64,000 nucleotides of DNA, from NCBI RefSeq assembly GCF_029094525.1, contig NZ_CP119107.1, positions 1,550,001 to 1,614,000 of the forward strand, read 5' to 3'. This DNA is from Pullulanibacillus sp. KACC 23026. GTDB lineage: Bacteria; Bacillota; Bacilli; Bacillales; Sporolactobacillaceae. The notes under the pieces are model-generated. The model saw only the letters and a program-made list of their open reading frames with translations, made no database searches and was not told the DNA's origin. The stretch's first letter is position 1; each line of letters starts with the position of its first letter. Of the stretch, positions 41,769-52,444 are shown piece after piece. Made by a program: the position numbers and the translations under genes.

Positions 41769-44700
41769 GTGGCGGACAATAATGAAGGGGTTATTATTCG
41801 GGTTGGCCTTGATGGGGTAAACGTAACGAGCAGCCTAACTTCTCTCCGAAATACTGTGCGAGCATCCATGAACCAAATGAGAGCGGAATTTTCCGTTTTT
41901 GATACGGCTGGAGAGCGTATTAACGCTTTAAATGCAAGATACACAGGTATACAGAGAACCATCCAAGCACAGGATGTCTTACTTGAAAGACTTACCCAGA
42001 ATTACCGACTAGCGGCGGCCCAATACGGCGAAAACAGTACGCAAGCTCTTCGATATGCTAACCAGATCAACAACGTGGTTAGGCAACAGGAAGGCTTAAG
42101 AGCTCAACTTAGCCAAGTGAATAGTCAATTAAGGACTGCAAGAAGTGAAATGTCATTATTGGGCCGGTCGAGCACTGTATTTAACAATATATCGTCTCGC
42201 GCGGACGCAGCTGCTAAAAAATTAAAAGATTTCGGTAAAACGATGTCTATGTCCGTGACGTTGCCCGTTGCAGGGGCATTAGCGGAAAGCGCTAAGACTT
42301 ATATTGAGTTTAATCAGCAATTGACTCAAATGAAGTCTTTGTTAAATGATGGGTCCGTAGACGCGGCAACACTTAATAAAGAGATCAAAACGTTAGGATC
42401 CAATACTCAGAAGTGGGCTCAATCCTATGGGGAATCCACCAAGGATATTAATGACGGTGAAGAAGAGCTTATTAAAAAAGGTTATACCTATAACCAAGTT
42501 ATAGGGGCTATGCCGTCTCTTTTAAACGCGGCCAGAGCTTCTGGTGACGATTTTACCACCGTAATGAGCATCTCAACGAGTGCTCTTGAGCAATTCAACC
42601 TAAAAGCCTCTGATACGGCCACGATGACGAAAAACACTCAACGTGTTACCGATTCATTAAGTTATGTAGCAAATAAGACAGCAGCAGGCTTTAATGATTT
42701 AGGGGTTGCTCTTACTTATGTTGGCCCTGTCGCTCACTCAGTAGGCTATTCTTTAGAGGATACAGCATCAGCGCTTGGGTTGTTGGCCAATAACGGGATT
42801 GAGAGCGATAAAGCCGGTACGGCGTTACGAGGGGCAATATCTCGAATGCTTAAACCCACCAAACAAAGCGCAGCAGCCTTCGAAGAGATGGGATTAAGCA
42901 CGGATAAGATGAAAAAGGGATTTTACTCACTCCCAGATCTCCTTGATACCATTAACAAAAATACCCAAGGAATGACGAAAGCTGAAAAAGCGCATTTAAT
43001 TACACAGGCTTTTGGTGTTCAGGCCCAAACAGGCATGAACATCTTACTCCAGCAAGGTGGAGATGCACTTAGAAAGCTAAGTGATCAAACCCAAAAAGCG
43101 ACAGGGTATACTAAAAAGCTATCGGACCAAATGGGCAACTCTGCACAGGTCCAAGTCAATAAGTTAAAGTCGTCTGTCCAGGTGTTAGGCCAGGAAATCG
43201 GTCAAGAATTAGTACCTGAGCTGATTCCTTTGGTTGATAAGACCTCTAATCTTATTAAAGAGTTTGGGAGTTTATCCGATCAACAAAAACATTTGATTAT
43301 TGACACAGGATTATTTGCTGCAGCCATTGGCCCGGTAGGACTGATCTTAGGTGGCACAGCAACAACAGTAAAAGTTGTTTCGGGTACATTAGGCAGTTTA
43401 ACAGGTATATTAAGTCGTGTCGGCGTGGCAGGTGCTGAAGCGGCAGGGGAAGCCGGTGCGCTAACTGGCGCATTAGGTCTGTTAACAGGTCCAGTAGGGA
43501 TAACTATTGCAGCACTAGGCGCCTTAGGGTTTGCCGGATACGAAGTCTATAAACATATTAATGATGCAAACTCATCTATGTATAAGCTTCAAAAGGTTTC
43601 TCTGGATGCGGCTAAAAGCACCGAGAAGCAATATGACTCAAATAATAATATGATAGATTCGTTAGATAGTTTAAGAGCAAAATCAAGACTTACCAATGAT
43701 CAATTTGCAGAGTATATGGACTTGCAATCGAAGATTAAGAAGTCCACTGACCCGAAAGTCATTAGCGATTTAAAAGATAAAATGAACGATTTGCAAAACA
43801 AATCAGGCCTATCTAACAAGGAATTGCAAACAATGGTCAGTCTAAATAATACGCTTGTGAAAAAATTGCCTACAGCCACGAGTAAAATTACGGATCAGGG
43901 CAATCGAGTTGCCGGAGCTACTGATGAATTAAAGAAGTACAATGCAGAACTGGCAAAAACGGCAACCAGGCAATTAATGACTGATTATTTAAAGGCACAA
44001 GAGAATCAAAATACGCTATCAAAACAAAAAAACGATTTACAGGATAAGTTTAACAATGGATTAAAAACGGAGAGATCGTTAACTGATATTCTCCAAAATT
44101 ACAGTAAAAAGAACCTTGATAACCTATTAGCTCAGTACAGTTCCCAAGAACAAAGTCTTGAATTGAAAAGAGCGTTGTATGTTGTTGAAGGCAAATCAAC
44201 CAAGTCCTTGGACGACCAAATCTCACGATATAAGACAATACTTAAAGGCTTAGATGGTGGGAAAAAGGGGCTTACAGATCAGTTAGTTACTCAAAGACAA
44301 CAAGATGATTCCTTGAAAAAACAAATTACTCACGTTAACCAGCAGCAACAGAAATACAAGGACTTACAAAAACAACTTCAAGAAAACCTACTGGTTAATG
44401 CCGGAATTAACAAATCGGTTGCCGAAAGGAATGCTAAAGAAGGAACCTCTAAGTCTTTAATCATTTCTCAAATTGCGTCTCTTGAGGACGAGAAAAAACA
44501 TAATAAAGATCTACTTAACCAACATAAAATAACTGTTTCTCAATATGAGAGTATGAACAGTCAAGTAGATAAGCAGATCAGTAAATTAAACGGAGTTATT
44601 TCTAAGCTCAAAGACATCGATAACCAAGCTAAAAAACCCGTAACCAAAAGAGTAACAGTTACTGTCGATACTTCAAAGATGAGCACTAAGGAAAAGCAAC

Positions 44701-45164
44701 TTGTGATGGGTCAAGTGAGAGCATATGAAGTCCAGGCTAAGGCTTTACAGGGTTACGCCACGGGTACTGATTACGTTCCACAAACAGGAAGTTATCTTGT
44801 CGGAGAAAAAGGCCCTGAGATCGTCACTTTGCCACAAGGCGCATCAGTAATGAACAATGATCAAACGATGGCGATGCTGAATACTAACCTAACCTCCAAT
44901 TCAAAGGTTATTCAAATGATGAATAGAGCTTCACGGCAAACACCATCTTCAGGATCTGTAGATACATCTCGTCTGGAACAACTTCAAGATAGCAATAATC
45001 AACTCCAAGCTAAGAATAACCAATTAGTTTCAATGCTTATCCAGGCATTGAACAATAAAGAATTCAGTATCACTACAAAGCAAATTTATGATGCCAATAA
45101 ATCCTATTCTGACCAACAAACAAAAAGCGTTAACCTGGCGAAGGGGGTGCTAACAGCTGGATAA
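41769..45164 (+). CDS. Tail tape measure protein
   Basis: 1131 residues, the largest product in the window. A coiled N-terminus (about 1-150) leads to a TP901-type tape-measure core (about 190-450, FNQQLTQMKSLLNDGSVDA and AQTGMNILLQQGGDALRKL), hydrophobic segments at about 510-600 and a long Gln/Lys-rich coiled coil. A C-terminal YATGTDYVPQTGSYLVGEKG motif follows, common to tape measures. By the rule of about 0.15 nm per residue a tail near 170 nm is expected (inference). The GTG start follows GGAGGGG. Confidence 0.95.
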   Translation: MADNNEGVIIRVGLDGVNVTSSLTSLRNTVRASMNQMRAEFSVFDTAGERINALNARYTGIQRTIQAQDVLLERLTQNYRLAAAQYGENSTQALRYANQINNVVRQQEGLRAQLSQVNSQLRTARSEMSLLGRSSTVFNNISSRADAAAKKLKDFGKTMSMSVTLPVAGALAESAKTYIEFNQQLTQMKSLLNDGSVDAATLNKEIKTLGSNTQKWAQSYGESTKDINDGEEELIKKGYTYNQVIGAMPSLLNAARASGDDFTTVMSISTSALEQFNLKASDTATMTKNTQRVTDSLSYVANKTAAGFNDLGVALTYVGPVAHSVGYSLEDTASALGLLANNGIESDKAGTALRGAISRMLKPTKQSAAAFEEMGLSTDKMKKGFYSLPDLLDTINKNTQGMTKAEKAHLITQAFGVQAQTGMNILLQQGGDALRKLSDQTQKATGYTKKLSDQMGNSAQVQVNKLKSSVQVLGQEIGQELVPELIPLVDKTSNLIKEFGSLSDQQKHLIIDTGLFAAAIGPVGLILGGTATTVKVVSGTLGSLTGILSRVGVAGAEAAGEAGALTGALGLLTGPVGITIAALGALGFAGYEVYKHINDANSSMYKLQKVSLDAAKSTEKQYDSNNNMIDSLDSLRAKSRLTNDQFAEYMDLQSKIKKSTDPKVISDLKDKMNDLQNKSGLSNKELQTMVSLNNTLVKKLPTATSKITDQGNRVAGATDELKKYNAELAKTATRQLMTDYLKAQENQNTLSKQKNDLQDKFNNGLKTERSLTDILQNYSKKNLDNLLAQYSSQEQSLELKRALYVVEGKSTKSLDDQISRYKTILKGLDGGKKGLTDQLVTQRQQDDSLKKQITHVNQQQQKYKDLQKQLQENLLVNAGINKSVAERNAKEGTSKSLIISQIASLEDEKKHNKDLLNQHKITVSQYESMNSQVDKQISKLNGVISKLKDIDNQAKKPVTKRVTVTVDTSKMSTKEKQLVMGQVRAYEVQAKALQGYATGTDYVPQTGSYLVGEKGPEIVTLPQGASVMNNDQTMAMLNTNLTSNSKVIQMMNRASRQTPSSGSVDTSRLEQLQDSNNQLQAKNNQLVSMLIQALNNKEFSITTKQIYDANKSYSDQQTKSVNLAKGVLTAG

Positions 45165-45171
45165 TTCAATC

Positions 45172-46824
45172 ATGACCTTTAATTTTTGTGGTATGGATTC
45201 TTATCAGGATTTAAAGCTAATCGTAAACGATATTCGAATTCCTTTGGCGGGAACTTTAACAGAAAACGTCCAGGAGATACCTGGTATGGTTGGAAATCTG
45301 TTTCAAGGGGTTAGCATCTCGTCCAAGCCAATTGAAATAGATGCCACTTTGATTGCCGACAGCGATCGAGATCGCATGATGAAAGCCTATACCCTAGCCG
45401 ATCTCTTTTTGCAATATACGGATGATGAGTATCCGATGATCTTTTCTCCTATAAGCGAATACACCTATTATGGGCATTTTACCAATTTACCGGCTCTTCA
45501 GAGAATCGCCCAAAATGAGACTTCCGGGGCGCTTACCTTATTGTTTACTTGTTCCGATCCTAAGGCTTACGGGGAACAACAGGAAATTCAGATAACTAAT
45601 AATCCCTTTACGGTCACACCTAATGGAACAACCGATTGTTATCCTATCTTTACATGCTTGCCCCATGCAGATGTCACAAAAATCGCCGTGACAGACCAAG
45701 ATGGTAATTATGCTTATGTAGGATCTGAAGTGGACCCTGACACCGGGGGAACAGCAATCGATAATGAGCCTCAAATCCTCCATGACTATTGCAATGATTT
45801 GTCACCTTGGCAGACCATTACTCAAAGTAACCTAACATTTAACTTGGAAAACGGAAAAATCGGCGGCTCCATGCGCTCGGTTGTGGACGTATTTAAAGTC
45901 GGTCTTACTTCCGATGGGAAGGATGATTACGGATCCAACGTTTCTGGTCACTGGCACGGTCCAGTCATTCAAAGGTGGTTGCCCCAGGCATGCAATGATT
46001 ATCGGATTAGAGCACGAATGAAAAACGCTCAATTCTATCCACGAGCTCAAGGTAAAATTGAATTGTATTTATTGGACGCCAATGGGAAGCGAATCGGTAA
46101 AATCATGCTGAAGGACAATGGCAGCAGTGAGGAAGTTTATGCCCAGGCACAAATTGGGGATACGACGGATTACCATACGCTTTATTATGGGGCGGGCACC
46201 GTTAAAAAGGGCGCATCTAAAAAATTAAAAATAAAAAATGAGACCAATCCAAAAGGCAAAACAAAGACGGCTCAAAAATGGAAAACGATCACAGAGACAG
46301 AGAGTTTTTCTACAGACACCTTCACGAATTTTTACGGTTATATAGAGATTCAAAAGATCGGAAATAAATACAGGTTTGAAATTATGAAGCTAAATGATGA
46401 TGTCAACCCTGCCTGGTCAAAGCCCATTACGGGGACCTGGACCGATAACACGAATCATTATGGATCAGCGCTTGCGGGTATCGCCCTTTATGTGGCTAAA
46501 TATGACATTAAAGAGGATCAAGTTACACCGGTAGTTAATTACCAAAATAACACTCTCGATCTTTGTGATGTGACGGTGAACAACATTATCAACGGGGGCA
46601 ATAGCGCTTCTTCAACGACTCCGACCATTGCCAAAGATGGCGATGAAATAAAGATTAATTGTGAAGATCATAACCTTTATAAGAACGGCGCCTTTTTCAA
46701 TGACAAGCTTTATATCGGTTCGAATTTCCCCGTGATGGTTGGCGGAGTAGAGCAGACCTTTGCATTTGAGCCCGACTTAGACTCTGCTGATTGGTACGTA
46801 TCGTATAGACCGACAAGGCCATAG
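45172..46824 (+). CDS. Distal tail protein (Dit), extended
   Basis: 550 residues. The N-terminus has the Dit pattern LKLIVNDIRIPLAGTLTENV with IEIDATLI and FSPISEYTYYGHFTN. At about 250 residues typical Dit ends; here an insertion or extension of about 300 residues follows, which in other phages is a carbohydrate-binding module. ATG 45172 has no nearby ribosome site. A CTG at 45157, nine bases after AGGGGGTG, would give LDNSIM before the ATG and may be the true start. Confidence 0.85.
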   Translation: MTFNFCGMDSYQDLKLIVNDIRIPLAGTLTENVQEIPGMVGNLFQGVSISSKPIEIDATLIADSDRDRMMKAYTLADLFLQYTDDEYPMIFSPISEYTYYGHFTNLPALQRIAQNETSGALTLLFTCSDPKAYGEQQEIQITNNPFTVTPNGTTDCYPIFTCLPHADVTKIAVTDQDGNYAYVGSEVDPDTGGTAIDNEPQILHDYCNDLSPWQTITQSNLTFNLENGKIGGSMRSVVDVFKVGLTSDGKDDYGSNVSGHWHGPVIQRWLPQACNDYRIRARMKNAQFYPRAQGKIELYLLDANGKRIGKIMLKDNGSSEEVYAQAQIGDTTDYHTLYYGAGTVKKGASKKLKIKNETNPKGKTKTAQKWKTITETESFSTDTFTNFYGYIEIQKIGNKYRFEIMKLNDDVNPAWSKPITGTWTDNTNHYGSALAGIALYVAKYDIKEDQVTPVVNYQNNTLDLCDVTVNNIINGGNSASSTTPTIAKDGDEIKINCEDHNLYKNGAFFNDKLYIGSNFPVMVGGVEQTFAFEPDLDSADWYVSYRPTRP

Positions 46825-46836
46825 GAGGGAGAGACT

Positions 46837-49200
46837 GTGTATTACATTCTGGATAAGGATTTAAAACCATGCGGAGTGCTCTCTCTTGATGGAAAAGGGT
46901 GCAAGTTTTATGGGGATGACAGAAACGTTCAGATTGCCGATGACACCGGTAAGTTGTGGAATGATACTTTAACCCTATCCGTTCCTTATGGATACCCTGA
47001 GACCGATTATATGACGGAAGGGTACCATCTTTTGAAACAAGGTGATAACGGTCGCTGGTATTGTTTTCGGATTAACAATTGGACAGATGGAACAATTGGA
47101 CCCGTGCACTTTAAAACGATTCAAGCCGTTAACTTATGTATATGGGATTTGGCACACACGCAAGTGGTTCCGACAACGTTAACCAAGGCCAATAGCACGC
47201 AAGCATTTGAACACAATTTACAAAAGTCTGATTGGCAAATTGGAACGGACAACTTTTATGGCGGCGGATATGATGTGGAATTCACGTTAGGTGATAACGC
47301 CCAATCAATGACCGATACCCTAACTAAAACCTATTCAGTGGAAATTGACGCTTACGTGGAGTTGCAGAATGGACAAGTTGCTAAAAAGTTAATCGATATT
47401 GAACCTCAACTTGGTGAAGTGACTGGTAGACGGATTGAATATAGGCGTAACATGACAGGCATTACGCGATCAGGAAGCGACGATCAGCTTTTTACTAAGT
47501 TATACGTTTATGGGGGAACACCCGATGGAGCAGACAGCCCTATCTCGATTGCTTCCGTTAATAGCGGACAAGACTTTTTAGTGGATGACGATGCTAATGA
47601 TACCTATAACGCGGGTAAAAAGTATTTAGAGGGATTCACCCAAAACGAAGATATAACGGATCCCGCTGGATTATTAACCTGGGGCAAGCAACAATTAGCC
47701 CTATACAATCATCCTAAATACAACTATACCGTTGACGTGGCTTATCTCGGATGGAATCCAAATCTTGGTGATACCATTGAAGTCTTAGATTTTGAGATGC
47801 AGCCACCTCTTACTTTGTCAGCGAGGGTTATCCAAAAAGTAGAGTCGGAGGCTAACCCACAGTCTAATCAAGTTGTGATAGGTGAGTTTGTCGAGATTAT
47901 AGCCGTTACCCCATCTGATATCTGGAAGCTTCAAGCAGCTGCATCACAAGCCCAGCAATCTGCCGAACAAGCCAAATCTTATCGGATCGAAATATTCATG
48001 CCAGACGGTACGGATTTCAGCGATGGAAGCAGTCAAAAGCGAATTATCGCTCGGGTCTTTTTAGGAAAAGATAACGTGACGGCTTTGATCAGTCCCGACT
48101 CATTTGCTTGGCAGAAGATTAATAGCGATGGCAGTCATGATTTAGATTGGGAGGCCGCTCATACAGGAGTTGGAAATGTCATTACGGTGGGAGACGAGAT
48201 ATCTGGATCCACCATTCGATGCAATCTCATTAACGGTAAAGGGGACCCAATCCTTTCTGCGGATGAAACGGATGCTGCATACTTTGCAACGTTGCCGTTA
48301 ACTAACTCTAGTGACGACGTGAATAAGAGAGTCTCACAATACGCCCAAGTCGACAGTGTGAACGGCGATATCTATTGGTCTCAAGAATATACAGGACCTA
48401 AGCAGTCGGAAAATGGAGGATGGCAGTCTTTTAACCTTACACGAACGGATCTCGATGGGAATTACAAGGATCAAATGTGGGTGATTGCCGGAGGACACGG
48501 GACCTCATTCGGAATTGAACATGTGGGAACGGACATTTATATTTGGTCTGCTTATTTAGATACAACGAAATCAACACTTAACGGGGCGCACTATTGGGGT
48601 GTGGCTCGTTTTAAGTATGTACCTGGAAAAACCTTATTGTTTGGTGATTCTTCCACAGATTTTCAATCGTTAGATGGTACCTATTACCGAGTCAATTATG
48701 ACGAGAAAAACGATTATGTTCAGCTTTCAAGTGGATTTGCTAATTTCTACGTCTGTAAGCGATCTGACATTGAACAAAACCTATTCAAGCCGATTTATAT
48801 AGGAGCAGCAAGTGACTGCGGATTTGACGGTAACAGTCAAACTTTCCAAACTTCTTGCCTGGACTTTCCTTATATTTATTTTTGCTCGGGAGATGTGGAC
48901 GGCCATGATCAACGAATTATGTATTGTTATGATATTCAATCAAGGTCACCCGTTTATAAGATTGTCTTCACTTTTGACAAAGAGACTATTAATCAAATAG
49001 GTGACTATAACGAGCCTGAAGCCGTAAGTGTTTATTACGACGAAACCGGTAAGAAATGGGTCATTATTGGCTTTTCGTGGGGGAATGAAGATTCTTCAGA
49101 TTATCAGAGAACCAATCAACTTTTTAGAATCAATGAACATAACAGAGACGAATCGACTTATTACTTTATTCAGAATGACCAAATTACAACAGGTTTTTAA
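46837..49200 (+). CDS. Prophage tail endopeptidase / tail-associated lysin (Tal)
   Basis: 787 residues, GTG start after AGGAGGGAG. The N-terminal about 370 residues follow the Prophage_tail pattern (LWNDTLTLSVPYGYPETDYM, GWNPNLGDTIEVLD). The C-terminal half is a beta-propeller-like domain with repeated WSAY/YWGVAR and FSWGNEDSSDY segments, possibly a receptor-binding or depolymerase part. It lies between Dit and the beta-helix proteins as in other siphophage baseplates. Confidence 0.85.
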   Translation: MYYILDKDLKPCGVLSLDGKGCKFYGDDRNVQIADDTGKLWNDTLTLSVPYGYPETDYMTEGYHLLKQGDNGRWYCFRINNWTDGTIGPVHFKTIQAVNLCIWDLAHTQVVPTTLTKANSTQAFEHNLQKSDWQIGTDNFYGGGYDVEFTLGDNAQSMTDTLTKTYSVEIDAYVELQNGQVAKKLIDIEPQLGEVTGRRIEYRRNMTGITRSGSDDQLFTKLYVYGGTPDGADSPISIASVNSGQDFLVDDDANDTYNAGKKYLEGFTQNEDITDPAGLLTWGKQQLALYNHPKYNYTVDVAYLGWNPNLGDTIEVLDFEMQPPLTLSARVIQKVESEANPQSNQVVIGEFVEIIAVTPSDIWKLQAAASQAQQSAEQAKSYRIEIFMPDGTDFSDGSSQKRIIARVFLGKDNVTALISPDSFAWQKINSDGSHDLDWEAAHTGVGNVITVGDEISGSTIRCNLINGKGDPILSADETDAAYFATLPLTNSSDDVNKRVSQYAQVDSVNGDIYWSQEYTGPKQSENGGWQSFNLTRTDLDGNYKDQMWVIAGGHGTSFGIEHVGTDIYIWSAYLDTTKSTLNGAHYWGVARFKYVPGKTLLFGDSSTDFQSLDGTYYRVNYDEKNDYVQLSSGFANFYVCKRSDIEQNLFKPIYIGAASDCGFDGNSQTFQTSCLDFPYIYFCSGDVDGHDQRIMYCYDIQSRSPVYKIVFTFDKETINQIGDYNEPEAVSVYYDETGKKWVIIGFSWGNEDSSDYQRTNQLFRINEHNRDESTYYFIQNDQITTGF

Positions 49201-49215
49201 GAGAGGTGAGCAAAT

Positions 49216-49689
49216 TTGCCAAATGATAAAGACCTAAAAAAAGCAACCAATGGGTATCCGGCCCAAAACTATAACCCTAATACAGGAAACTATGAAGAAA
49301 CGTATGGGGTTAATAATACGGCCCTTATCACCATGGCTAACCCCGGTGATGGGAGTCCTATTGATCCGCGCTCGGCTCCAGGATTAAAAGGTTTAGCTAC
49401 CGGGTCTGTTACGGTGGGTTCCTCACCTGTTGAGCTTCGAGCAGGCACGGCTCAACTATCAGGACGGAGACAAATGATTGTTTATCCTCCTGACTCAGGA
49501 ACCATCTATTGGGGAAACGCAAATGTGACAATAGATAATGGTGCGCCATTAGTCGGCGGGAAAACAGCCGATGGTGCCAATATAAACGACCCTATTATAT
49601 TTGACTTCGATCCATCTTATCCTTATTCGGTGTATGCCATAACGGATGGAAGCTCGTCGGTTAGTGTAAGGGTGGCTGAGATCGTATGA
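49216..49689 (+). CDS. Baseplate-region virion protein, unknown
   Basis: 157 residues, TTG start after GAGAGGTGAG. Beta-rich (GSVTVGSSPVELRAGTAQL and QMIVYPPDSGTIYWG), similar in style to small tail-tip or fibre-linked proteins. It overlaps the next gene by ATGA. Confidence 0.6.
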   Translation: MPNDKDLKKATNGYPAQNYNPNTGNYEETYGVNNTALITMANPGDGSPIDPRSAPGLKGLATGSVTVGSSPVELRAGTAQLSGRRQMIVYPPDSGTIYWGNANVTIDNGAPLVGGKTADGANINDPIIFDFDPSYPYSVYAITDGSSSVSVRVAEIV

Positions 49690-51410
49690 GCGTATCTTTC
49701 GGACGTAAGAATACCAAAGTTGGATTTTTTGTAGATAGTGATTTAGTTCAGAAAGTAGACAATGCCAATGAGAATATACTAGGGATAGGAGTAAATGTGC
49801 TTTATCCACCTCCTCCATTCCAACACGTTTCTAATGACGGATCCGATGTTACGTCAGCCTTACAAGCTATCATAACTAATATGTCCGGGAGCACCATTGT
49901 CCTTCCGGACGGTGACTATGGAATATCTTCCACACTAGATTGCCCAGACAATACCACTTTAATCCTGGCATACAGGGCACGATTATTCACAACTAAATTT
50001 TTAGATAACATTTTGCAATGTAAAGGCAGTGTGACTGGAACGACCGCATTATCTGCGGATTTGCCAATGGGAAGCCGTGATGGTATTGGCGTGACCGATG
50101 CATCTATTTTTTCTGTGGGGGATCTTATTATGATCCGAGATAACTATCGACCAGAGACAAACCAGCCCACTCGAGGAGAAATGCATTATATTCATGCGGT
50201 TGATGCGAGTAGTAATACTATCGATATTGAAGAACCAACATGGGACACTTATCAAGTAAGCCAATCAGCTTGTATAGATTTAATTACCCCTAAACAGAAT
50301 TTTAGAATTTTTGGAGGGATTTTTGAGGGGCTAGGCGTTGGAGGGAATCAATATTCCGGTCTACTCATTCAAAATGTTGTTAACTTTAGAATTGTACAAG
50401 CCAAAGTTCGTAAATGGGCAAGGCGAGGGATATCTGTCTCTGGTTCGCTGTTTGGTAAGATTGACCACTGCTATTTCGAGGACATATATGATACTAATCC
50501 AAACAATAATCCAACAGGGTATGCTATCGAATTTTCATGCGGAACACAATGGAGTGATGTGGTCTATTGCTCGGCTATTCGTGTTTCAAAACTTTGGGAT
50601 GCTTCAGGGTCAGGCTCTGGATTTTCTCGTTTTTGTAACGTCGAACACAATAAGGTATACGGAGCTAATCGAGGTGGTATCAGCACGCACGCAGCTGCAT
50701 CCCACATTAATATCAATGACAATGATATTTATGGTTCGCGCTTGGCTGAGATGGGAGAAGGTCACGGGATATTTGTTCGAGGAGCCAATATGACAATTAC
50801 AAATAACCGTATTTATTCCCCGGCCGAATACGGAATAGAATGCCAATCGAACGGGTCTATAGGAAGCTACAATATAAGCGGAAACAAGATTTATAATGCT
50901 GGGCAAGTGGGAATCCGAGTAGCTCAACGAGATGCTGAAACATTAACGATAGCAAATCGTATCCATGACATTAATATTCAGGATAATGAAGTCGATCTTT
51001 GTGGTCAGGATGGTATCTTGGTTTACGCCTTTACGGATACGAACGGCGCAATGAGTAATATTAATGTTCACGGTAACACCGTAAAACATCAAGGCACATA
51101 CGGGATTAGGGTAGCCATGTCAACTGGTGAAATTGATGACGGTGCGATTTCAGATAACATTGTCCAATTTGTTGGGGATTCAACAGCAGGAACAGCATCT
51201 ATCGCTTTAAAACCAAATGCGGGTAAAAACATATCAGGTTTCTTAGTCCAGGGGAATAGATGCTTAGGATCTGAGACCGGTATATTATCTTCGGATTCTA
51301 CTCATGTCGTAGGTAGCTATGTGAATAACAACTTGATAAAAGCAAAAGTCGCGGGGGTATCTGGATTTGATGCATCTCAAGTTGGAACCAATCCTACTAC
51401 AATAGCTTAG
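49686..51410 (+). CDS. Right-handed beta-helix tail spike candidate
   Basis: 574 residues. NDGSDVTSALQAIITNMSGS and TIVLPDGDYGISSTL are the typical opening of pectate-lyase-fold tail spikes. From about residue 200 on, repeated N-x-I/V turns (ININDNDIYGSRL, MTITNNRIYSPAEYGI, INVHGNTVKHQGTYGI) build a right-handed beta helix. It probably binds or cleaves cell-wall carbohydrate on the host surface. Confidence 0.82.
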   Translation: MSVSFGRKNTKVGFFVDSDLVQKVDNANENILGIGVNVLYPPPPFQHVSNDGSDVTSALQAIITNMSGSTIVLPDGDYGISSTLDCPDNTTLILAYRARLFTTKFLDNILQCKGSVTGTTALSADLPMGSRDGIGVTDASIFSVGDLIMIRDNYRPETNQPTRGEMHYIHAVDASSNTIDIEEPTWDTYQVSQSACIDLITPKQNFRIFGGIFEGLGVGGNQYSGLLIQNVVNFRIVQAKVRKWARRGISVSGSLFGKIDHCYFEDIYDTNPNNNPTGYAIEFSCGTQWSDVVYCSAIRVSKLWDASGSGSGFSRFCNVEHNKVYGANRGGISTHAAASHININDNDIYGSRLAEMGEGHGIFVRGANMTITNNRIYSPAEYGIECQSNGSIGSYNISGNKIYNAGQVGIRVAQRDAETLTIANRIHDINIQDNEVDLCGQDGILVYAFTDTNGAMSNINVHGNTVKHQGTYGIRVAMSTGEIDDGAISDNIVQFVGDSTAGTASIALKPNAGKNISGFLVQGNRCLGSETGILSSDSTHVVGSYVNNNLIKAKVAGVSGFDASQVGTNPTTIA

Positions 51411-51436
51411 CTATTAAAATAAGGAGGCTAAATATA

Positions 51437-51892
51437 ATGCCAATAAATGACCTTGATATGTATTCACCAAGAAATGGAAGATTAATAAAAGAGGATGGCA
51501 CGACCGTCAATGAAGCAGAAGGCTTTAACTCGGATGGCTCGAGGAATGTGAAAGTAACGGGGAGTTTAGTTATACAAAGAATGGATAATGTATTGATACC
51601 CGCGGGCACTACTCTAAGATCCCCAGTTGATAATTACTCAATCTATAAATATGGGGCGTCTTATGTGATGGGTGGTAAAGCGAATATTAGATATAAACCG
51701 TATTTAGATTTAAAAGGATCAACGCCTAACATAGCTGATATTAATATTAATATCAACGCTAATTATCCAAGCTCATTTGGTGTTGATAGTCTTAATAATG
51801 TATTACCTCAATTGTTATATGCATCTTTTGAAATAACTAATACCGATACATCAGACCATACTTATACCGCTTATGAGGTGTTGAAACCATGA
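51437..51892 (+). CDS. Tail-region protein, unknown
   Basis: 151 residues with AAGGAGG upstream. LDMYSPRNGRLIKEDGTTVN is a phrase seen in fibre-associated proteins; the rest is beta-rich. Coupled by ATGA to the next gene. Probably part of the baseplate periphery. Confidence 0.6.
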   Translation: MPINDLDMYSPRNGRLIKEDGTTVNEAEGFNSDGSRNVKVTGSLVIQRMDNVLIPAGTTLRSPVDNYSIYKYGASYVMGGKANIRYKPYLDLKGSTPNIADINININANYPSSFGVDSLNNVLPQLLYASFEITNTDTSDHTYTAYEVLKP

Positions 51893-52098
51893 CGTTAGAT
51901 GATGTTAAAAAGCTGCCATTGGATGACGAAGAAAATGTTATATTAGAACTGTTTAACGTGTTCATTCCTCAAGATTCGTTTTTGGACATGTTCTCTAGTT
52001 CTGATTTTACCTATGATTCATTAATAACAAATGGAAATGCCACAGAAAGTTGGAAACAACAATTTCAAGATTGGAAAGCTAAAGGAATTATCTCATAA
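51889..52098 (+). CDS. Small acidic phage protein, unknown
   Basis: 69 residues, acidic, ending ESWKQQFQDWKAKGIIS. Overlaps the previous gene by ATGA. Its place resembles that of XkdW/XkdX-type small baseplate proteins but I see no firm match. Confidence 0.55.
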   Translation: MTLDDVKKLPLDDEENVILELFNVFIPQDSFLDMFSSSDFTYDSLITNGNATESWKQQFQDWKAKGIIS

Positions 52099-52107
52099 GC
52101 AACAAAC

Positions 52108-52121
52108 GGCGGTCGTCACTT
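52108..52121 (+). repeat. 14-bp direct repeat around a small insert, left copy
   Basis: GGCGGTCGTCACTT recurs exactly at 52376-52389. The two copies bracket the small gene at 52181-52363. Confidence 0.7.
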
Positions 52122-52180
52122 GCATAAAGCAGGAAATCAGTGGTAATCTCCGTAGGTCTAATTGTAAGGAGGAAAAGATA

Positions 52181-52363
52181 TTGTGGTTAGTGACCCGAAT
52201 CTACAATGGTAAAAATATAGAAGCAGAGCAGTTTGATCTTTTTATAAATGCAAAACAATCTTATGAAGATTGGATTTTTGAATATAAGCACATAGGGGTT
52301 TTAACCAATGTTCAAGTAGTGTTGTCAGAAGCGAATAAATTCGAGGTTATTAATAATCAATAG
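52181..52363 (+). CDS. Small phage protein, unknown
   Basis: 60 residues beginning at TTG, eight bases after AAGGAGG (WLVTRIYNGKNIEAEQFDLF). A longer reading from 52031 has no ribosome site and overlaps the previous gene. Flanked by exact 14-bp direct repeats, it may be a recent insertion (moron). Confidence 0.55.
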   Translation: MWLVTRIYNGKNIEAEQFDLFINAKQSYEDWIFEYKHIGVLTNVQVVLSEANKFEVINNQ

Positions 52364-52375
52364 CTTGACTTATAA

Positions 52376-52389
52376 GGCGGTCGTCACTT
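52376..52389 (+). repeat. 14-bp direct repeat, right copy
   Basis: Exact copy of 52108-52121, just upstream of the operator-promoter at 52445. Confidence 0.7.
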
Positions 52390-52444
52390 CCTCAATGACA
52401 ATAATATATGTCAAATTAACAAAAATTCACTGTACAATGTATTT

